A stretch of 64,000 bases of DNA. Origin: Thraustochytrium sp. TN22 (Eukaryota; Sar; Bigyra; Thraustochytrida; Thraustochytriidae). The position numbers and the translations under genes are program-made. The notes under the pieces were generated by a model that saw only the letters and a list, made by a program, of their open reading frames with translations, was not told where the DNA came from and searched no databases. Of the stretch, positions 30,270-40,214 are shown in pieces. How positions within the stretch are numbered: the first letter of the stretch is position 1; the number at the start of each line of letters is the position of its first letter. The stretch is taken from the NCBI GenBank assembly GCA_013306675.1, contig JABLUY010000080.1, positions 62,001-126,000 on the forward strand, written 5' to 3'.

Positions 30270-31890
30270 GATCTTGATCCATTGCTCTCTTGGACAAAAA
30301 GAGAGCCTCTTCTCGTGATGTATTCGTCATTACTGCAGGGAAAGCGAACGCGGGATGTGATCCCTCTCGAGCGCTGACACGCGCACAGCGTCGGGATCTC
30401 GATCTTGATCCATTGCTCTCTTGGACAAAAAAAGAGACCCTTCTCGTGTTGTAGTCGTCATTGCACTGCAGGGAAAGCGAACGCGGAAATGTGATCCATC
30501 TCGACCGCCAACACGCGCACAGCGTCGATCTTGATCCATTGCTCTCTTGGACAAACAAAGAAGCCCTTCTCGTGTTGTAGTCGTCATTACACTGCAGGGA
30601 AAGCGAACGCGGAAATATGATCCAATTCAAGCGCCGACACGCGCAGAGGTGACGACGCCGCGATGCATGGTCTCCAGGGTGATCTCGGATGCGCGCATGT
30701 CGATCCACGCCGTCATCTGGTTGCGCTCCAGGCCTTGGGAGAGGTCCTTGACGATGCCCGCAGCCTGCGACTGCATGTGAGAAAAGAAGAAGTGGTAAGT
30801 TGGGAGCTCCATCAGCTCCAGACGGAGCGGCTCGTACGCCCAGGCTTCAAGGCTGGAGCTCTGATCGGGGCACGGATGCATGGCCCGTCGGATCAGGCTG
30901 AAGCGGTTCGAGGAGTTCCTCTCCCGGAGCACTCTCCAGTGCACGCGCAGCAGCCGGTTCGACAAACGCTTTTGCTTTTCGACGGGCTGCATCCACTTAT
31001 CATGGCGACCTGGGCGGAGAGGTTTGAAGTCATTCTCATCATCGGCCCACTCGCTATCGCCCGGTTCTGCATGCTTCACGTGCGCTACGGGGTCCACTCG
31101 TGCGACTCCATCCTCCTGAACCGCGCCCTCCATGGCGTCCCAGAAAGGGTGCTGGAGAAGCTCTCCAAGACTGATGCGCTCAGCCGGGTCCCCGCGCAGG
31201 CAGAGCCGGACCAGGTCCTGGGCCGCCTCGATCTCGTCGTCCGTCCCGTCGAGGCCAAAGGCCTGCTGCTTGCCCGCCCTGGCGCGCGAGCGGCTCGAGC
31301 GACGCTTCCTCGAGGTGGCAAGAACATCCTTCGGGGCCCTGCGGATCCGGCCCAGGCGTTCCTCATCCAGCCCGAGCCAGTTCATGAGCTCCACCTGGTC
31401 GCGCGAGAGGACGAGGTTGTCGTCCGACTCGTCCACCATGAAGAGCTTGGTGCCGGACAGCATCTGGAACAGGACCGCGCCGAAGCTCCACACGTCCAGC
31501 GCCGCCGTGCCCTCGACCTGAGAGCTCTCCCCGTCTGCGGAAAACAGCCTCTTTGCCACCTCCGGCGCAGCGTAGCCAGAGCTCGTCTTCTCGCTCAAAG
31601 GCTGGCCGAGTGGCACTGAGGCGTCCAGGTCGATCAACATCCAGCGCTCGGCAGCTTGGTTGCCCGCACCCGCTTCACCTGATCGCCAGGCGCCCGCGAC
31701 GCGAAGACCGCCTTTGTCATCGTCTTCGAAGGTGCGCGATAGCGATGCAGAAATGCGGACCACGTTCCGCGGCTTGATATCGCCGTGGATTCGATTGCTC
31801 GATCTTGATCCATTGCTCTCTTGGACAAAAAAAGAGCCTATTCTCGTGATGTATTCGTCATTACTGCAGGGAAAGCGAACGCAGGATGCT
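30270..31890. repeat. Array of ~130-bp repeats interrupted by a kinase-TIR fragment
   Basis: The marker GATCTTGATCCATTGCTCTC occurs at 30270, 30401, 30527 and 31801, all in the same orientation. The first three units are spaced 131 and 126 bp apart. Each unit continues with TTGGACAAAA, a variable stretch, CTGCAGGGAAAGCGAACGC and ACACGCGCA. The third unit is complete up to about 30652; the next marker appears only after 1.15 kb of kinase-TIR sequence. The last unit runs into the 3' end of the TMEM131-like gene, whose final codons (RSLSLQ and stop) are the CTGCAGGGAAAGCGAACGC element read on the minus strand. The array therefore repeats the tail and 3' flank of that gene. Confidence 0.85.
30653..31798 (-). 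pseudogene. Kinase C-lobe plus partial TIR domain, gene fragment inside the repeat array
   Basis: The frame is open throughout (about 382 codons). It begins abruptly at the kinase catalytic loop HGDIKPRNVV, with the N-lobe absent, continues with LIDLDAS in place of the usual DFG, the GYAAPEV activation-segment motif, DVWSFG, and an end-of-kinase helix. After a linker it enters a TIR domain: YHFFFSHMQ, then AWIDMRASEITLETMHRGV. The TIR stops there and repeat sequence follows, so about half the TIR domain is missing. DLDA-type kinases joined to such TIR domains are, as I recall, found in stramenopile and other algal genomes. Both ends coincide with repeat-unit sequence, so I treat it as a captured fragment, not a functional gene, although the uninterrupted frame suggests the event is recent or the piece is still used. 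Confidence 0.75.
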
Positions 31891-34800
31891 AAAGTGCTCC
31901 TCGGGGATTTCGTCTGCATCCTCGCCTTGCTGCTGCTCCTGCTGCTGCTGCTGCACGTGCTGCTGCGTGTCGAGGTGACTGAGGGAAGACAAGACAAAGT
32001 CCTGTGGTACAACGCCCTCCAATCCCGGAGGCGGAGGCAAAACAGTGCCGGATGACGAGGAAGAAGGAACGCGCGTAGGCCAGGCGAAAGCAGCGGTGGA
32101 CACGGGCGCCTCGTTGGGGTCTGTGGTAAAGTCCGGCAGGCCAAAGAAGTCACCACCAGCGCTACTGCCGCGGCTTGGAGGCTGCGGAATGGGTGCCGGA
32201 GCTGGGCTAAAGTAGGTGCTTTGGCTGGGTGTGGAGCCAAAGGGGGCGTTGGCCTGTGGGTCCAAGAGACTCGCGCCGAAGATGCTGCCGTTGATGTTGG
32301 TGCTGGGGGTTGGTCCGAGCAGCGAGCTGGGGCCCGGCGGGTCGCGCCACATGTGTGAGAGCGCCTCGTCACCCATGGCGCGCGGCGAAGGCTGCTGCAG
32401 CGGCGGCGCATCCGCCATGTGCGAGCCGTAGCGGGTCGGGACTTCAGGCTGCGACGGGCGCCGCTCCCGCGTGCGCCACGAGTAGCGCGTGGGCGAGTCC
32501 CAGACGGAGGCGGGCGAGGCGTCGGACCTCGGCGAGGAGGCGGGCGGGGGCAGACGAGGCCGGTCTGCCGTCGCGCTACGATGCAGGAGATTTCGCGCAG
32601 CGGGACCAGCTTGGGTCGGCGCGACGGGCGGCCGGCCGTCGCTCAGGTCCTGAGAACCCCCACGCTTCCACGGTGCCTCACGTGGCCACCGCGGCGGCGG
32701 CACGGAGGACACGGAGGGCGGTGCGGCGATCTCCTCATGACCGCGCGAAGAGCGTCCCAAGGAAGCGCTCGATGACGTCGAGGCCCAGCGTGGTGGTGGC
32801 GGTGGTAGCACGCGGCCCCCGGCCCCGGCCGGCCTGAACGGCGACGCTGCAGTCCGCGACGCGGGTGCGGGCGGCGCCGGCGCCGGGCTCGGACCCACTG
32901 CGTGCGGCGGTTCCTCCAGCTTGATGCTGCTGGATTTTTTGCGGCGGCTGCGCTTCTTCTTGCTGGTGGCTTTGAGCTCGGTCTCACCGAGTGGCGAGGA
33001 TCCCGATTCGGACGATGCGGACGCGCGTGGTGCTGTGGCACTCCCAGGGGGGTCTTCGGCCTGCGCGTCAAGGTCCTCGGGCCGCAGTAACTTGGGTGGC
33101 GAGCGATGCTTGGGTGTCGGCGCAGGCACTCGCTCTCGCGAAGAGGCTGCGGGCGACGACGGCAGCGGCGAATCCTCCTGGAGTCCTGGTGTGTCAGGCG
33201 TTGCAGGCGCCGTGGACGGTTGAGGCGTTCCAGGGTGTGTTGTCGGCGGGCTTTGGTTTCCTGGCGTTCCACCAGGCCCTGTCGAGGTGCTGCTTGGCGT
33301 TCTCGGTGTTCCAGGTGCTTGTGATGGGCCAGACCCAGGCTCCGTGCCAGGCGCTGTCTCCTCTGGGCAGGGTGGCTCGCTCTCCACTTCAGGCGTGTGG
33401 CCTCGTTGGAGCGTCGCCGGAGCAGAATCAGCAGGAGCAGGGACGGATGTCGCAGGGTGGAGGGTCTGAGTCTTGATGTGCATGATGGATTTGAGTGGGG
33501 CGGCCCGCATGTGCTGCGAAGAAAGCCAGGCGAAACTGGCAAGGAAAAGCACGCCAAAGAGAATCGTGGTGCGATTCTCGAATAGAGGGTCGAGCGGAGC
33601 CCAGAAGAGTCTGCGCTCCTCCTCTGCGCAGGCTCGAAAGACGTCACTGTGGGCGCCGACATGAAGGCCCAAACGGATGCGTTGGTCGCCATTGGCAATC
33701 ACCTCGATAAAGGCGCTCTGGTTCCCCGCGGCGCATGCGAGATACTGATCGACGTCCACGTTAAGACTCCCAAGCGGGTGGAGCACGAGCGGAAGGGGCT
33801 CAGCGCTGCGGATGTCCAGGTGCAACGGGCCGTCGTCGTCCGCGGCGGTGCGAGGCGACGGGACAAGTCCGCGCACCTCGATGGACTCGGTCTCGAGATT
33901 CCAGAGGACGAGGCGCCGAGAGGCGCGCAAGGTGACGGAGCGGCCATCCGCGAGCACATGAAAGCGCTCCGCAATGGCTGGGTCGGCAGTGAGGTCTAGG
34001 TCGAGGGCCGGGCACATTTGGCGCCATGGCGCAAAGGCTGGTGGGTCGTCCATGATGGTGGCGGAAGTCGACGGCGCCGCGAGGAGCATGGCGGCCCGCG
34101 TGCCCCGACCCGTGAGGTTGGCGCGGAGCGTGCGCGTGAGGTTGGTGGCGAGCTGGAGGCTGCCACGCACGTCGCGGTACGCATGCGCGTCCTTGGGAAG
34201 GAATTGAATGGGGCCAAACTCGTGCGCGCCTTGCGGGGGGATGACGAGGCTCTGGTCGCGCAGGTCCGAGGGAAGCAAAAACGGTGAGGGAGCGTCGGCG
34301 TCCGCCTCGAGGGCAATGAAACGAACCTCCATGGCACGCTGCTTGGACGGGTTCCGCAAGAGGATGGTGTGGGCGGCGTGGGATCCGACGAGCGTCTCGG
34401 AAAAGTCGATCTGCGAAAGGGGCACGAGCGGACAGGAGACGGCGTCGATGGTGACAGGGAGCGCGAAGCGCAGGCCCGTGAGGTTGGAGGCGATGGCGAC
34501 GTCGAGGTGGACGTCCGTGGCGAGAACGTCTGCCGTCTCGGCGACAGCCTGCAGGTCGTGGCAGTCGTGCACGAGACGGCTGCAGGCAAGCGAGGCAGAG
34601 GCAGAGGCAGAGGCGGCGGAGTCGCCGCAGCGACTCATGTTGATGACAAGGTCGCCCAGCGTAGTGGTGGTGAGCGGTTGCAGGACGAGCGGGTCGGGCA
34701 TGGACAGCAAGACGCGCGGGTCGTTGGCGGCGGCCCAGTGGATGGCCACTGGGACGCGAAAGGTGCTTTGAATCTCGATGGGGCCAAAGCGCGCCTCGTC

Positions 34801-36927
34801 GCCAAGCACGAGGTCCTTGACGTGCAGCGGCGCTGGGAGGCTGAGCAGGAGCTCGCCCGGCACGATGTCGGCCTCGATGACAATGGTGAGCGCGAAGCCG
34901 TCGCTGGTTCGCAGCACCCAGGTCTCGGACACGTGGTCGGCGCCGGGCTGCACGAATTCGCGTAAGAAGAGGATGTCGAGATCGACCTCGGCGCGCGAAT
35001 GCGGCGGCAGCGTCTCGGGGAAGACTGCGCCGCGGGCGAGGCGCACGACGCTCTCGGCGGCGCCCGGCAGGCGCTCGCGCTTGTGCACATGCAGCGGGGT
35101 GGCGTTGTCGTTGGCGATGATGAGGCGCACCTGCGTGCGGGAGTCGAGCGCGCAGTTGGCGAGGTGGATCTCGACGCGGTCCCAGGCGAAGGGGGCCAGC
35201 AGGGCGGCGTCCGGAAGACGGATCGCCGAGGCGCGTAGGCGGCCGTGGTGCAGCAAAATGGGAACGACGACGCGCGTGAGATTGGTGTGAATGAGCACGG
35301 CGCGCGTCTTTTGGGCGCCGGTGCTGCAGAGGACGTCGCGCTCGCTGAGCTGTGCGAGCGGCGCGGCCGAGAGCGGGATGGGTGGAAGGGGGTCGCCGGG
35401 CGCCACGACGGTGCCAACGACGCTGGCCGGGTTCCACCCGTCGCGAAAGCCGACCCAGTCGAGTGGTGGTGGTGGTGGTGGTGGTGGCGGCGGCGGCGGC
35501 GTTGGCGTTGGCGGCGTCCCCGCGTCGGCGCAGGGCGACTCGTGCGCGTAGGGCGCTCCGTGGTGCTCGAGCGCGACGATCTCGACGTCAAGAAGTAGCA
35601 GGGGCTCCTGAAAGGTGTTCCAGGACTGGAGCGGCTTCATGGCGGTGCTGTGCGCCGCGGCGGCCAAGGTCAGCGTGAAGGAGGCCGGCTCGGTCTCGAT
35701 GCTGCCGGTCCGCAGCCGGGCTTCCACCGGTGTGCGCACGATAACCTCGGTGGTGACATCGTGGTGTGAAGGGTCGGCGAAGAAGAAGGCGACCTCCCCC
35801 AGAAGGTCGCCGTCCTCTTGCGCGGCGCCGGCGAGGCTGACGAGCGCGGCCGCCGGCAGCCATGCCCCGGGCTCGAGCAAGGCGGGCACGGGGACAATCT
35901 CGGCACGCAAAGAGTCCTGGTGGCTCGCGCCCGTGTCGAGAAGAGGCGTGATGCGATGTATGGAGGTGATGACGTTGGATAGGACTCGAGGCGCGGGGCT
36001 GAGGTTGTGCAGCGCCAGGACTTGGTGGTTTGGCAGGGCGAAGGCGTAGGGCTCGGACGCGTTGCGGCGTGTGAGTGTCCCAAAGGAGATGGCGGGTGGG
36101 TCGACCGCGACGCCGCTCGGGGTGGTGGCCAAGACCTCGACTTCGAGCGGCACGAGGAGCTGCGGCACCGGGCGGTGGTCCTCGGCGGCGGCGAGTTTGA
36201 TACGTACGAAGCCGCGATAGACGCCCGGGGTGAACGACTGGAAGGACAGGTCGGCGAGGCGGCGGCGCTCACGCGGAGGCACGGTCCACGACTCTGCGGC
36301 CTCGGGCGGCACGCGCAGATGCCAGACGCCTTCGGTGGTGAAGACTTCGTCCACGACGAGGGTGCGGTCTGGGTCCGGGTTGAGCAGCGAGAGCGAGGGC
36401 CGCCAGAGCATGCCCTTGCCGAGCAGTGCGCCGACGAGGGGCTCGAGGCCGTAGCGGCTGGGAACGGCGCGCGCCGCGATGCGAACCAAGAAGCTGCCCT
36501 CGGACGTGTTGATGTACAGCGCGGACCTGAGCGGGCCCGTGCGCCAAGGCAGCAGTGACACGCGCAGCTCGACCTGGTCGCCTGGCGTGAGCACCGTGCG
36601 CGAGAAGAGCGGCACATGCACCTGCGGGTCTGCGGCCTCCCAGTCCACGAGCTCGACGTTGCCGCCGCCTGCGGCCAGGTCCAGCGCCAGCACCACGGTC
36701 TGGAAGCTCGGCTCGCACAGCTCCACCTCGCCGAAGTCCAGGTCGCCCTCGCTCAGCCGCAGCGCGCCGCCCGTCGTCGCGCTCGTCGCGCTCGCGCCCG
36801 CCGCCGTCGTGCTCACGCCCGGCGCCGCGCACCCGGGCGCCAGCAGCGCCAGCGCGGTCGCCAGCGCCGCCAGCGCCAGCGCTGCTGCGCCGCCGCGGCC
36901 GCGCCGCCGCCGCCGCCCTGCCGCCAT
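31861..36927 (-). CDS. TMEM131-like secretory-pathway membrane protein
   Basis: The 1688-residue type I membrane protein starts with an Arg-rich leader and a hydrophobic signal peptide (about residues 13-35; ATG at 36927). The lumenal part contains TMEM131-type PapD-like modules: GDLDFGEVELCEPSFQTV, then INTSEGSFLVRIAARAVPSRYGLEPLVGA and a VDPPAISFGTLT repeat. A single transmembrane helix (about residue 1120; LFGVLFLASFAWL) precedes a Pro/Ser-rich cytosolic tail of about 560 residues. In animals TMEM131 recruits procollagen and binds TRAPPC8 through its tail; a general role in cargo export is inferred. A poly-Pro run (about 35463-35500) interrupts the lumenal part. The last six codons belong to the adjoining repeat unit. 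It is divergent from the kinesin gene. Confidence 0.85.
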   Translation of the reverse strand: MAAGRRRRRGRGGAAALALAALATALALLAPGCAAPGVSTTAAGASATSATTGGALRLSEGDLDFGEVELCEPSFQTVVLALDLAAGGGNVELVDWEAADPQVHVPLFSRTVLTPGDQVELRVSLLPWRTGPLRSALYINTSEGSFLVRIAARAVPSRYGLEPLVGALLGKGMLWRPSLSLLNPDPDRTLVVDEVFTTEGVWHLRVPPEAAESWTVPPRERRRLADLSFQSFTPGVYRGFVRIKLAAAEDHRPVPQLLVPLEVEVLATTPSGVAVDPPAISFGTLTRRNASEPYAFALPNHQVLALHNLSPAPRVLSNVITSIHRITPLLDTGASHQDSLRAEIVPVPALLEPGAWLPAAALVSLAGAAQEDGDLLGEVAFFFADPSHHDVTTEVIVRTPVEARLRTGSIETEPASFTLTLAAAAHSTAMKPLQSWNTFQEPLLLLDVEIVALEHHGAPYAHESPCADAGTPPTPTPPPPPPPPPPPPLDWVGFRDGWNPASVVGTVVAPGDPLPPIPLSAAPLAQLSERDVLCSTGAQKTRAVLIHTNLTRVVVPILLHHGRLRASAIRLPDAALLAPFAWDRVEIHLANCALDSRTQVRLIIANDNATPLHVHKRERLPGAAESVVRLARGAVFPETLPPHSRAEVDLDILFLREFVQPGADHVSETWVLRTSDGFALTIVIEADIVPGELLLSLPAPLHVKDLVLGDEARFGPIEIQSTFRVPVAIHWAAANDPRVLLSMPDPLVLQPLTTTTLGDLVINMSRCGDSAASASASASLACSRLVHDCHDLQAVAETADVLATDVHLDVAIASNLTGLRFALPVTIDAVSCPLVPLSQIDFSETLVGSHAAHTILLRNPSKQRAMEVRFIALEADADAPSPFLLPSDLRDQSLVIPPQGAHEFGPIQFLPKDAHAYRDVRGSLQLATNLTRTLRANLTGRGTRAAMLLAAPSTSATIMDDPPAFAPWRQMCPALDLDLTADPAIAERFHVLADGRSVTLRASRRLVLWNLETESIEVRGLVPSPRTAADDDGPLHLDIRSAEPLPLVLHPLGSLNVDVDQYLACAAGNQSAFIEVIANGDQRIRLGLHVGAHSDVFRACAEEERRLFWAPLDPLFENRTTILFGVLFLASFAWLSSQHMRAAPLKSIMHIKTQTLHPATSVPAPADSAPATLQRGHTPEVESEPPCPEETAPGTEPGSGPSQAPGTPRTPSSTSTGPGGTPGNQSPPTTHPGTPQPSTAPATPDTPGLQEDSPLPSSPAASSRERVPAPTPKHRSPPKLLRPEDLDAQAEDPPGSATAPRASASSESGSSPLGETELKATSKKKRSRRKKSSSIKLEEPPHAVGPSPAPAPPAPASRTAASPFRPAGAGGRVLPPPPPRWASTSSSASLGRSSRGHEEIAAPPSVSSVPPPRWPREAPWKRGGSQDLSDGRPPVAPTQAGPAARNLLHRSATADRPRLPPPASSPRSDASPASVWDSPTRYSWRTRERRPSQPEVPTRYGSHMADAPPLQQPSPRAMGDEALSHMWRDPPGPSSLLGPTPSTNINGSIFGASLLDPQANAPFGSTPSQSTYFSPAPAPIPQPPSRGSSAGGDFFGLPDFTTDPNEAPVSTAAFAWPTRVPSSSSSGTVLPPPPGLEGVVPQDFVLSSLSHLDTQQHVQQQQQEQQQGEDADEIPEEHFSILRSLSLQ

Positions 36928-37547
36928 TGCCTCGTCTGCGTTTGGGTTTGCCAACTTTGCCCGTCTGCGTCTGCGCTTGCGCGCACACGGTGAGCATGGA
37001 TGGCCTCGTTGGCAACGTCGGCGCGCGCGCGACAGAGAGAGCACTGGCAGGCACCAAAGAAGAAGCATGGGATAGTTTTGTCAGGAGAGCGCCCCCAAGG
37101 ACGCAAAAAGTTTACGTCATGCCTGCCGGCGCTGCGAGAAAAGCCGGAGAGTACCAAAGGGCGAGGAACTTCATCATGATGCCAGCACCAGCAACAGCAC
37201 CTGCGCCAGCACCAGCACTCTTGTCCCTTTTTTCTTGTTTCTCTGTCACTCGCTGCCACTCTCACCCGCCAGGCTTGGCCCCGGCTGAATCACTCTCTCT
37301 GTGAGTCAGAGTCAGAGTCAACGTCTGTGGGGAGAATGATTTACCAACATTCGTTCGTCCCGCAGGCAGGAACCTCTGTAACCTGCGGAACGCATTGTGT
37401 CAACGGATCTAGCAGTTAGTTTTTCGTGGCGGCGGCGCCGGTAGCAGATAAAATGCAAGATCGAGGTCGAAGGAGGCGGCGGTGGCCGCGCAAGAGCACG
37501 GCACGGCGCAGTGGCAGAGCGATAGATTGCCAAGGACGGCCGCAAGC
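36928..37547. promoter_or_regulatory. Divergent spacer between the TMEM131-like and kinesin genes
   Basis: 620 bp with mixed composition, a CAGCACCAGCAACAGCACC-type run near 37184-37220 and a GAGTCAGAGTCAGAGTCAA triplication near 37302-37320. It should contain both promoters. No gene was seen. Confidence 0.4.
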
Positions 37548-40016
37548 ATGTCGCGGCACGAGGCGGTGCAGGTCGCGGTGCGCGTGCGTCCGATGGTGGG
37601 ACGCGAGCAGCTGCGCGGTGCTGGGAAAAACCGCAGCCGCAGCGTGGTGAGCGTGGAGGAGGAGACGGCTACGGTGCACGTGTGCAACACGGACCTGGTC
37701 CCGGAGGAGCTGGCGCAGGAGTCGAGCGAGGCGCGCGGCGAGGACTCTACGAGCCATGGGCAGTCGACCCGCCAGCGCAAGTTCCGGTTCAAGGAACGCA
37801 ACCTGAGCTGCGCGTATGACCGCGCGTTTGGGCCGGAGGCGTCGCAGGAGGAGGTGTACGCCGGCACGGTGGCGCCGTGCGTCCGTTCGGTGGTGGAGGG
37901 CATCAACTGCACGGTGTTTGCATACGGCCAGACTGGCACGGGCAAGACGTACACGATCCTGGGGGAGGGCCCGGAGATGCGGCGGGGATCGAGTGAGGAG
38001 GACAGCGAGGCAGACGCAGACTTGGCAAAAGACCAGGAGCACGTGGGGCCGACGGCCAAGGCCCGGCGCGGCATCATCCCGCGCGCCGTGATGCAGCTGT
38101 TTGACATCCTGGAGGAGCAACGCGAGGGGGATGATGCGCAGGAGGCGGAGGGGCCGGAGGCGGGGGGCGACGGTCCGGAGTCGCAGCAGGCACGGCTGCT
38201 GTCGAGCACGGTGTACTGCTCGTACCTGCAAATTTACAACGAGCAGCTGTACGACCTGTTGCAGGACCAGAAGCGGCAGTTCCCGCTTCGCATTCGTGTG
38301 ACCAAGAAGAAGCAAAACTACGTGCAAGGGCTGTCGGAGATTCGCGTGTCGGGCCTGAACGACGTGTTTGAGGTGCTGCAGCGCGGGGCGCGCAATCGCG
38401 CGATCCGTGCGACCTCGTACAACGAGGCGAGCAGCCGCAGTCACGCGATTTTGCAGCTGCGCGTGGAGACGGAGGAGCAGCTGGGCGGTATCTCGGAGTC
38501 GCGCGTGCTGCGGTCCGCGAAGCTGAACTTTGTGGACCTGGCCGGCTCGGAGAAGTGGGAGGACGACCATCCAATGTCCGGCAAGCACCTCAAGGAGATG
38601 CGGCGCATCAACCGGAGCCTGTCGGCACTGGGCAACGTGGTACAGGCACTGGGCGAGAAGCACCGGCCGCACGTGCCGTACCGCGACTCGAAGCTGACGC
38701 ATCTGCTGCAGGATAGCCTGGGCGGAAATACCCGCACGACGATCATTTGCACGCTGTCGCCGGCGGCGGACTCGACGGAAGAGTCGGTCTCGACGCTGCA
38801 GTTCGCGGACCGGGCCAAGCAGGTCATGGTGCACGTCAAGGCCAACGAGGTGGTGGACGACTCGATTCTGCTGGCGCGCGCGCAGGCGGAGATTGCGCGG
38901 CTGCGCCGTTTGTTACGCGAGCAGCAGGAGGCCACGGAGGAGCCTGTTGCAGAGCTGCAAGCGGCCAATGCGCGTCTGCAGCGCGAGGTGGAGGATCTCC
39001 GGGCGGAGAACGAGGCTCTGCGCGGCCTTGCTGCTGCTGCTGCTGCTGCGCCCGAGACGCTCACTGCGCGAACCGGCGTGACAACGAGCACGGAGCAGCA
39101 GCAGGAGGAGGAGGAGGACGACGACGACGAAGAGGACGAGGAGGTCGAAGACGATGCGCAGGCCGAGGAGCCTGCGCCGAGCGACATTACCCGCGCACTC
39201 AAGGATGACCTCGCGGCCCACGCGGATGCGGACGAAAATGAGGAGATGGGCGGCGCGGAGGAGTATGCAAGCGCCGAGCAGGCTGATGTGCATGCGCGCA
39301 ACTTGCGTCAGCTGGCTGCGGAGGAGGCCAAGGCGCGCAACGAGGTGGAGCACGAGATGCAGCAGCTGGAGGACATCCAACGCGAGCGGCGCAAGCTCGA
39401 GGAAGCGATGCGCCTGCTGCGCAGCAGGCCTGCGGCCAAGAAGCGGACCAAGAAGCCGCAGCAGCCTCCGCCCAAGAAGGCTGCCGTGCTGCCGAAGCCG
39501 CCTCCACCGACGGAGAAGCTCCGATTCAGTGCCGAGGACGTGGGCCGCATCCTGAGTTTGTACCAGTGCCGCGTGGACGCTTGGTATGAGATTACGGTGG
39601 TGGGCTTTGATGGCAAGTCCGGCATGCACTTGGTGCGGTACGAGGATGACGGCACGAAGCAGTGGCACCAGATGGAGGGCCGCAAGTACCGCATGGTGGG
39701 TGCGGCGCCGGCTGCGAGTGTGGGTCGCGTGTTGACCAACAAGACTGGCAAGGCCAAGTCTGCCCGCAAGAAGAGTGCTGGGTCCAAGGCCAAGATTGCT
39801 GGCAAGGTGCAGATGGTGCGTGCCGTCTACGGCAACAGCCAGCAGCCAGTGCGAAAGGCGCCTTCGAACAAGGTGGCGGCTGAGCCGGAGGCGTGCGAGG
39901 AGCATCGTGAGGACGATTTGGACTTGGATGAGGAAGCGGACATTTTGGCGTCTCTGGAGGAGGAGGGCCTCCGTTATGTGGCAACTGCGGCGGCTGGCAA
40001 CCAGCAGCACGAGTAA
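37548..40016 (+). CDS. Kinesin with N-terminal motor and C-terminal Tudor-like domain
   Basis: The 822-residue protein is a plus-end-type N-kinesin. The motor opens with VQVAVRVRPM, the form common in kinesin-4 and relatives. P-loop GQTGTGKT is at residues 127-134, switch I NEASSRSH at 292-299 and switch II VDLAGSE at 329-335, followed by YRDSKLTHLLQDSLGG. A loop rich in Glu/Asp/Ala is inserted between the P-loop and the next strand. A coiled coil (about 440-500), an acidic run, a second helix and a basic linker follow. Residues of roughly 661-719 form a Tudor-like barrel: VGRILSLY, DAWYEITVVGFD, MHLVRYEDDGTKQWHQM. Such barrels bind methylated Lys/Arg or DNA-associated proteins, which suggests chromosomal cargo as for chromokinesins. 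The ATG at 37548 is used; upstream only an in-frame GTG exists. Confidence 0.9.
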   Translation: MSRHEAVQVAVRVRPMVGREQLRGAGKNRSRSVVSVEEETATVHVCNTDLVPEELAQESSEARGEDSTSHGQSTRQRKFRFKERNLSCAYDRAFGPEASQEEVYAGTVAPCVRSVVEGINCTVFAYGQTGTGKTYTILGEGPEMRRGSSEEDSEADADLAKDQEHVGPTAKARRGIIPRAVMQLFDILEEQREGDDAQEAEGPEAGGDGPESQQARLLSSTVYCSYLQIYNEQLYDLLQDQKRQFPLRIRVTKKKQNYVQGLSEIRVSGLNDVFEVLQRGARNRAIRATSYNEASSRSHAILQLRVETEEQLGGISESRVLRSAKLNFVDLAGSEKWEDDHPMSGKHLKEMRRINRSLSALGNVVQALGEKHRPHVPYRDSKLTHLLQDSLGGNTRTTIICTLSPAADSTEESVSTLQFADRAKQVMVHVKANEVVDDSILLARAQAEIARLRRLLREQQEATEEPVAELQAANARLQREVEDLRAENEALRGLAAAAAAAPETLTARTGVTTSTEQQQEEEEDDDDEEDEEVEDDAQAEEPAPSDITRALKDDLAAHADADENEEMGGAEEYASAEQADVHARNLRQLAAEEAKARNEVEHEMQQLEDIQRERRKLEEAMRLLRSRPAAKKRTKKPQQPPPKKAAVLPKPPPPTEKLRFSAEDVGRILSLYQCRVDAWYEITVVGFDGKSGMHLVRYEDDGTKQWHQMEGRKYRMVGAAPAASVGRVLTNKTGKAKSARKKSAGSKAKIAGKVQMVRAVYGNSQQPVRKAPSNKVAAEPEACEEHREDDLDLDEEADILASLEEEGLRYVATAAAGNQQHE

Positions 40017-40214
40017 CGAAGAGATACAGCGGCTGGCAGAGTGTGCGTGAGCGACCACCGCGCATCAAGAGCACGAACATGGCGGCAGTGCAAGAAGCAC
40101 GCAAGGCGGCCGGCATCGCATTGTAACATGGAGTTTTGTTGGAATACCAGACAGAGAGGCAAGGAAAAAACAACAACAAAAAAACTACTGGTACAGGTTT
40201 TCCGGAGGTCTTCT

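Noticed and set aside
30253-30708. A 151-codon protein encoded by the 130-bp repeats
   Set aside because: The frame consists of the repeat units themselves, whose lengths (131 and 126 bp) do not keep one frame; no independent support.
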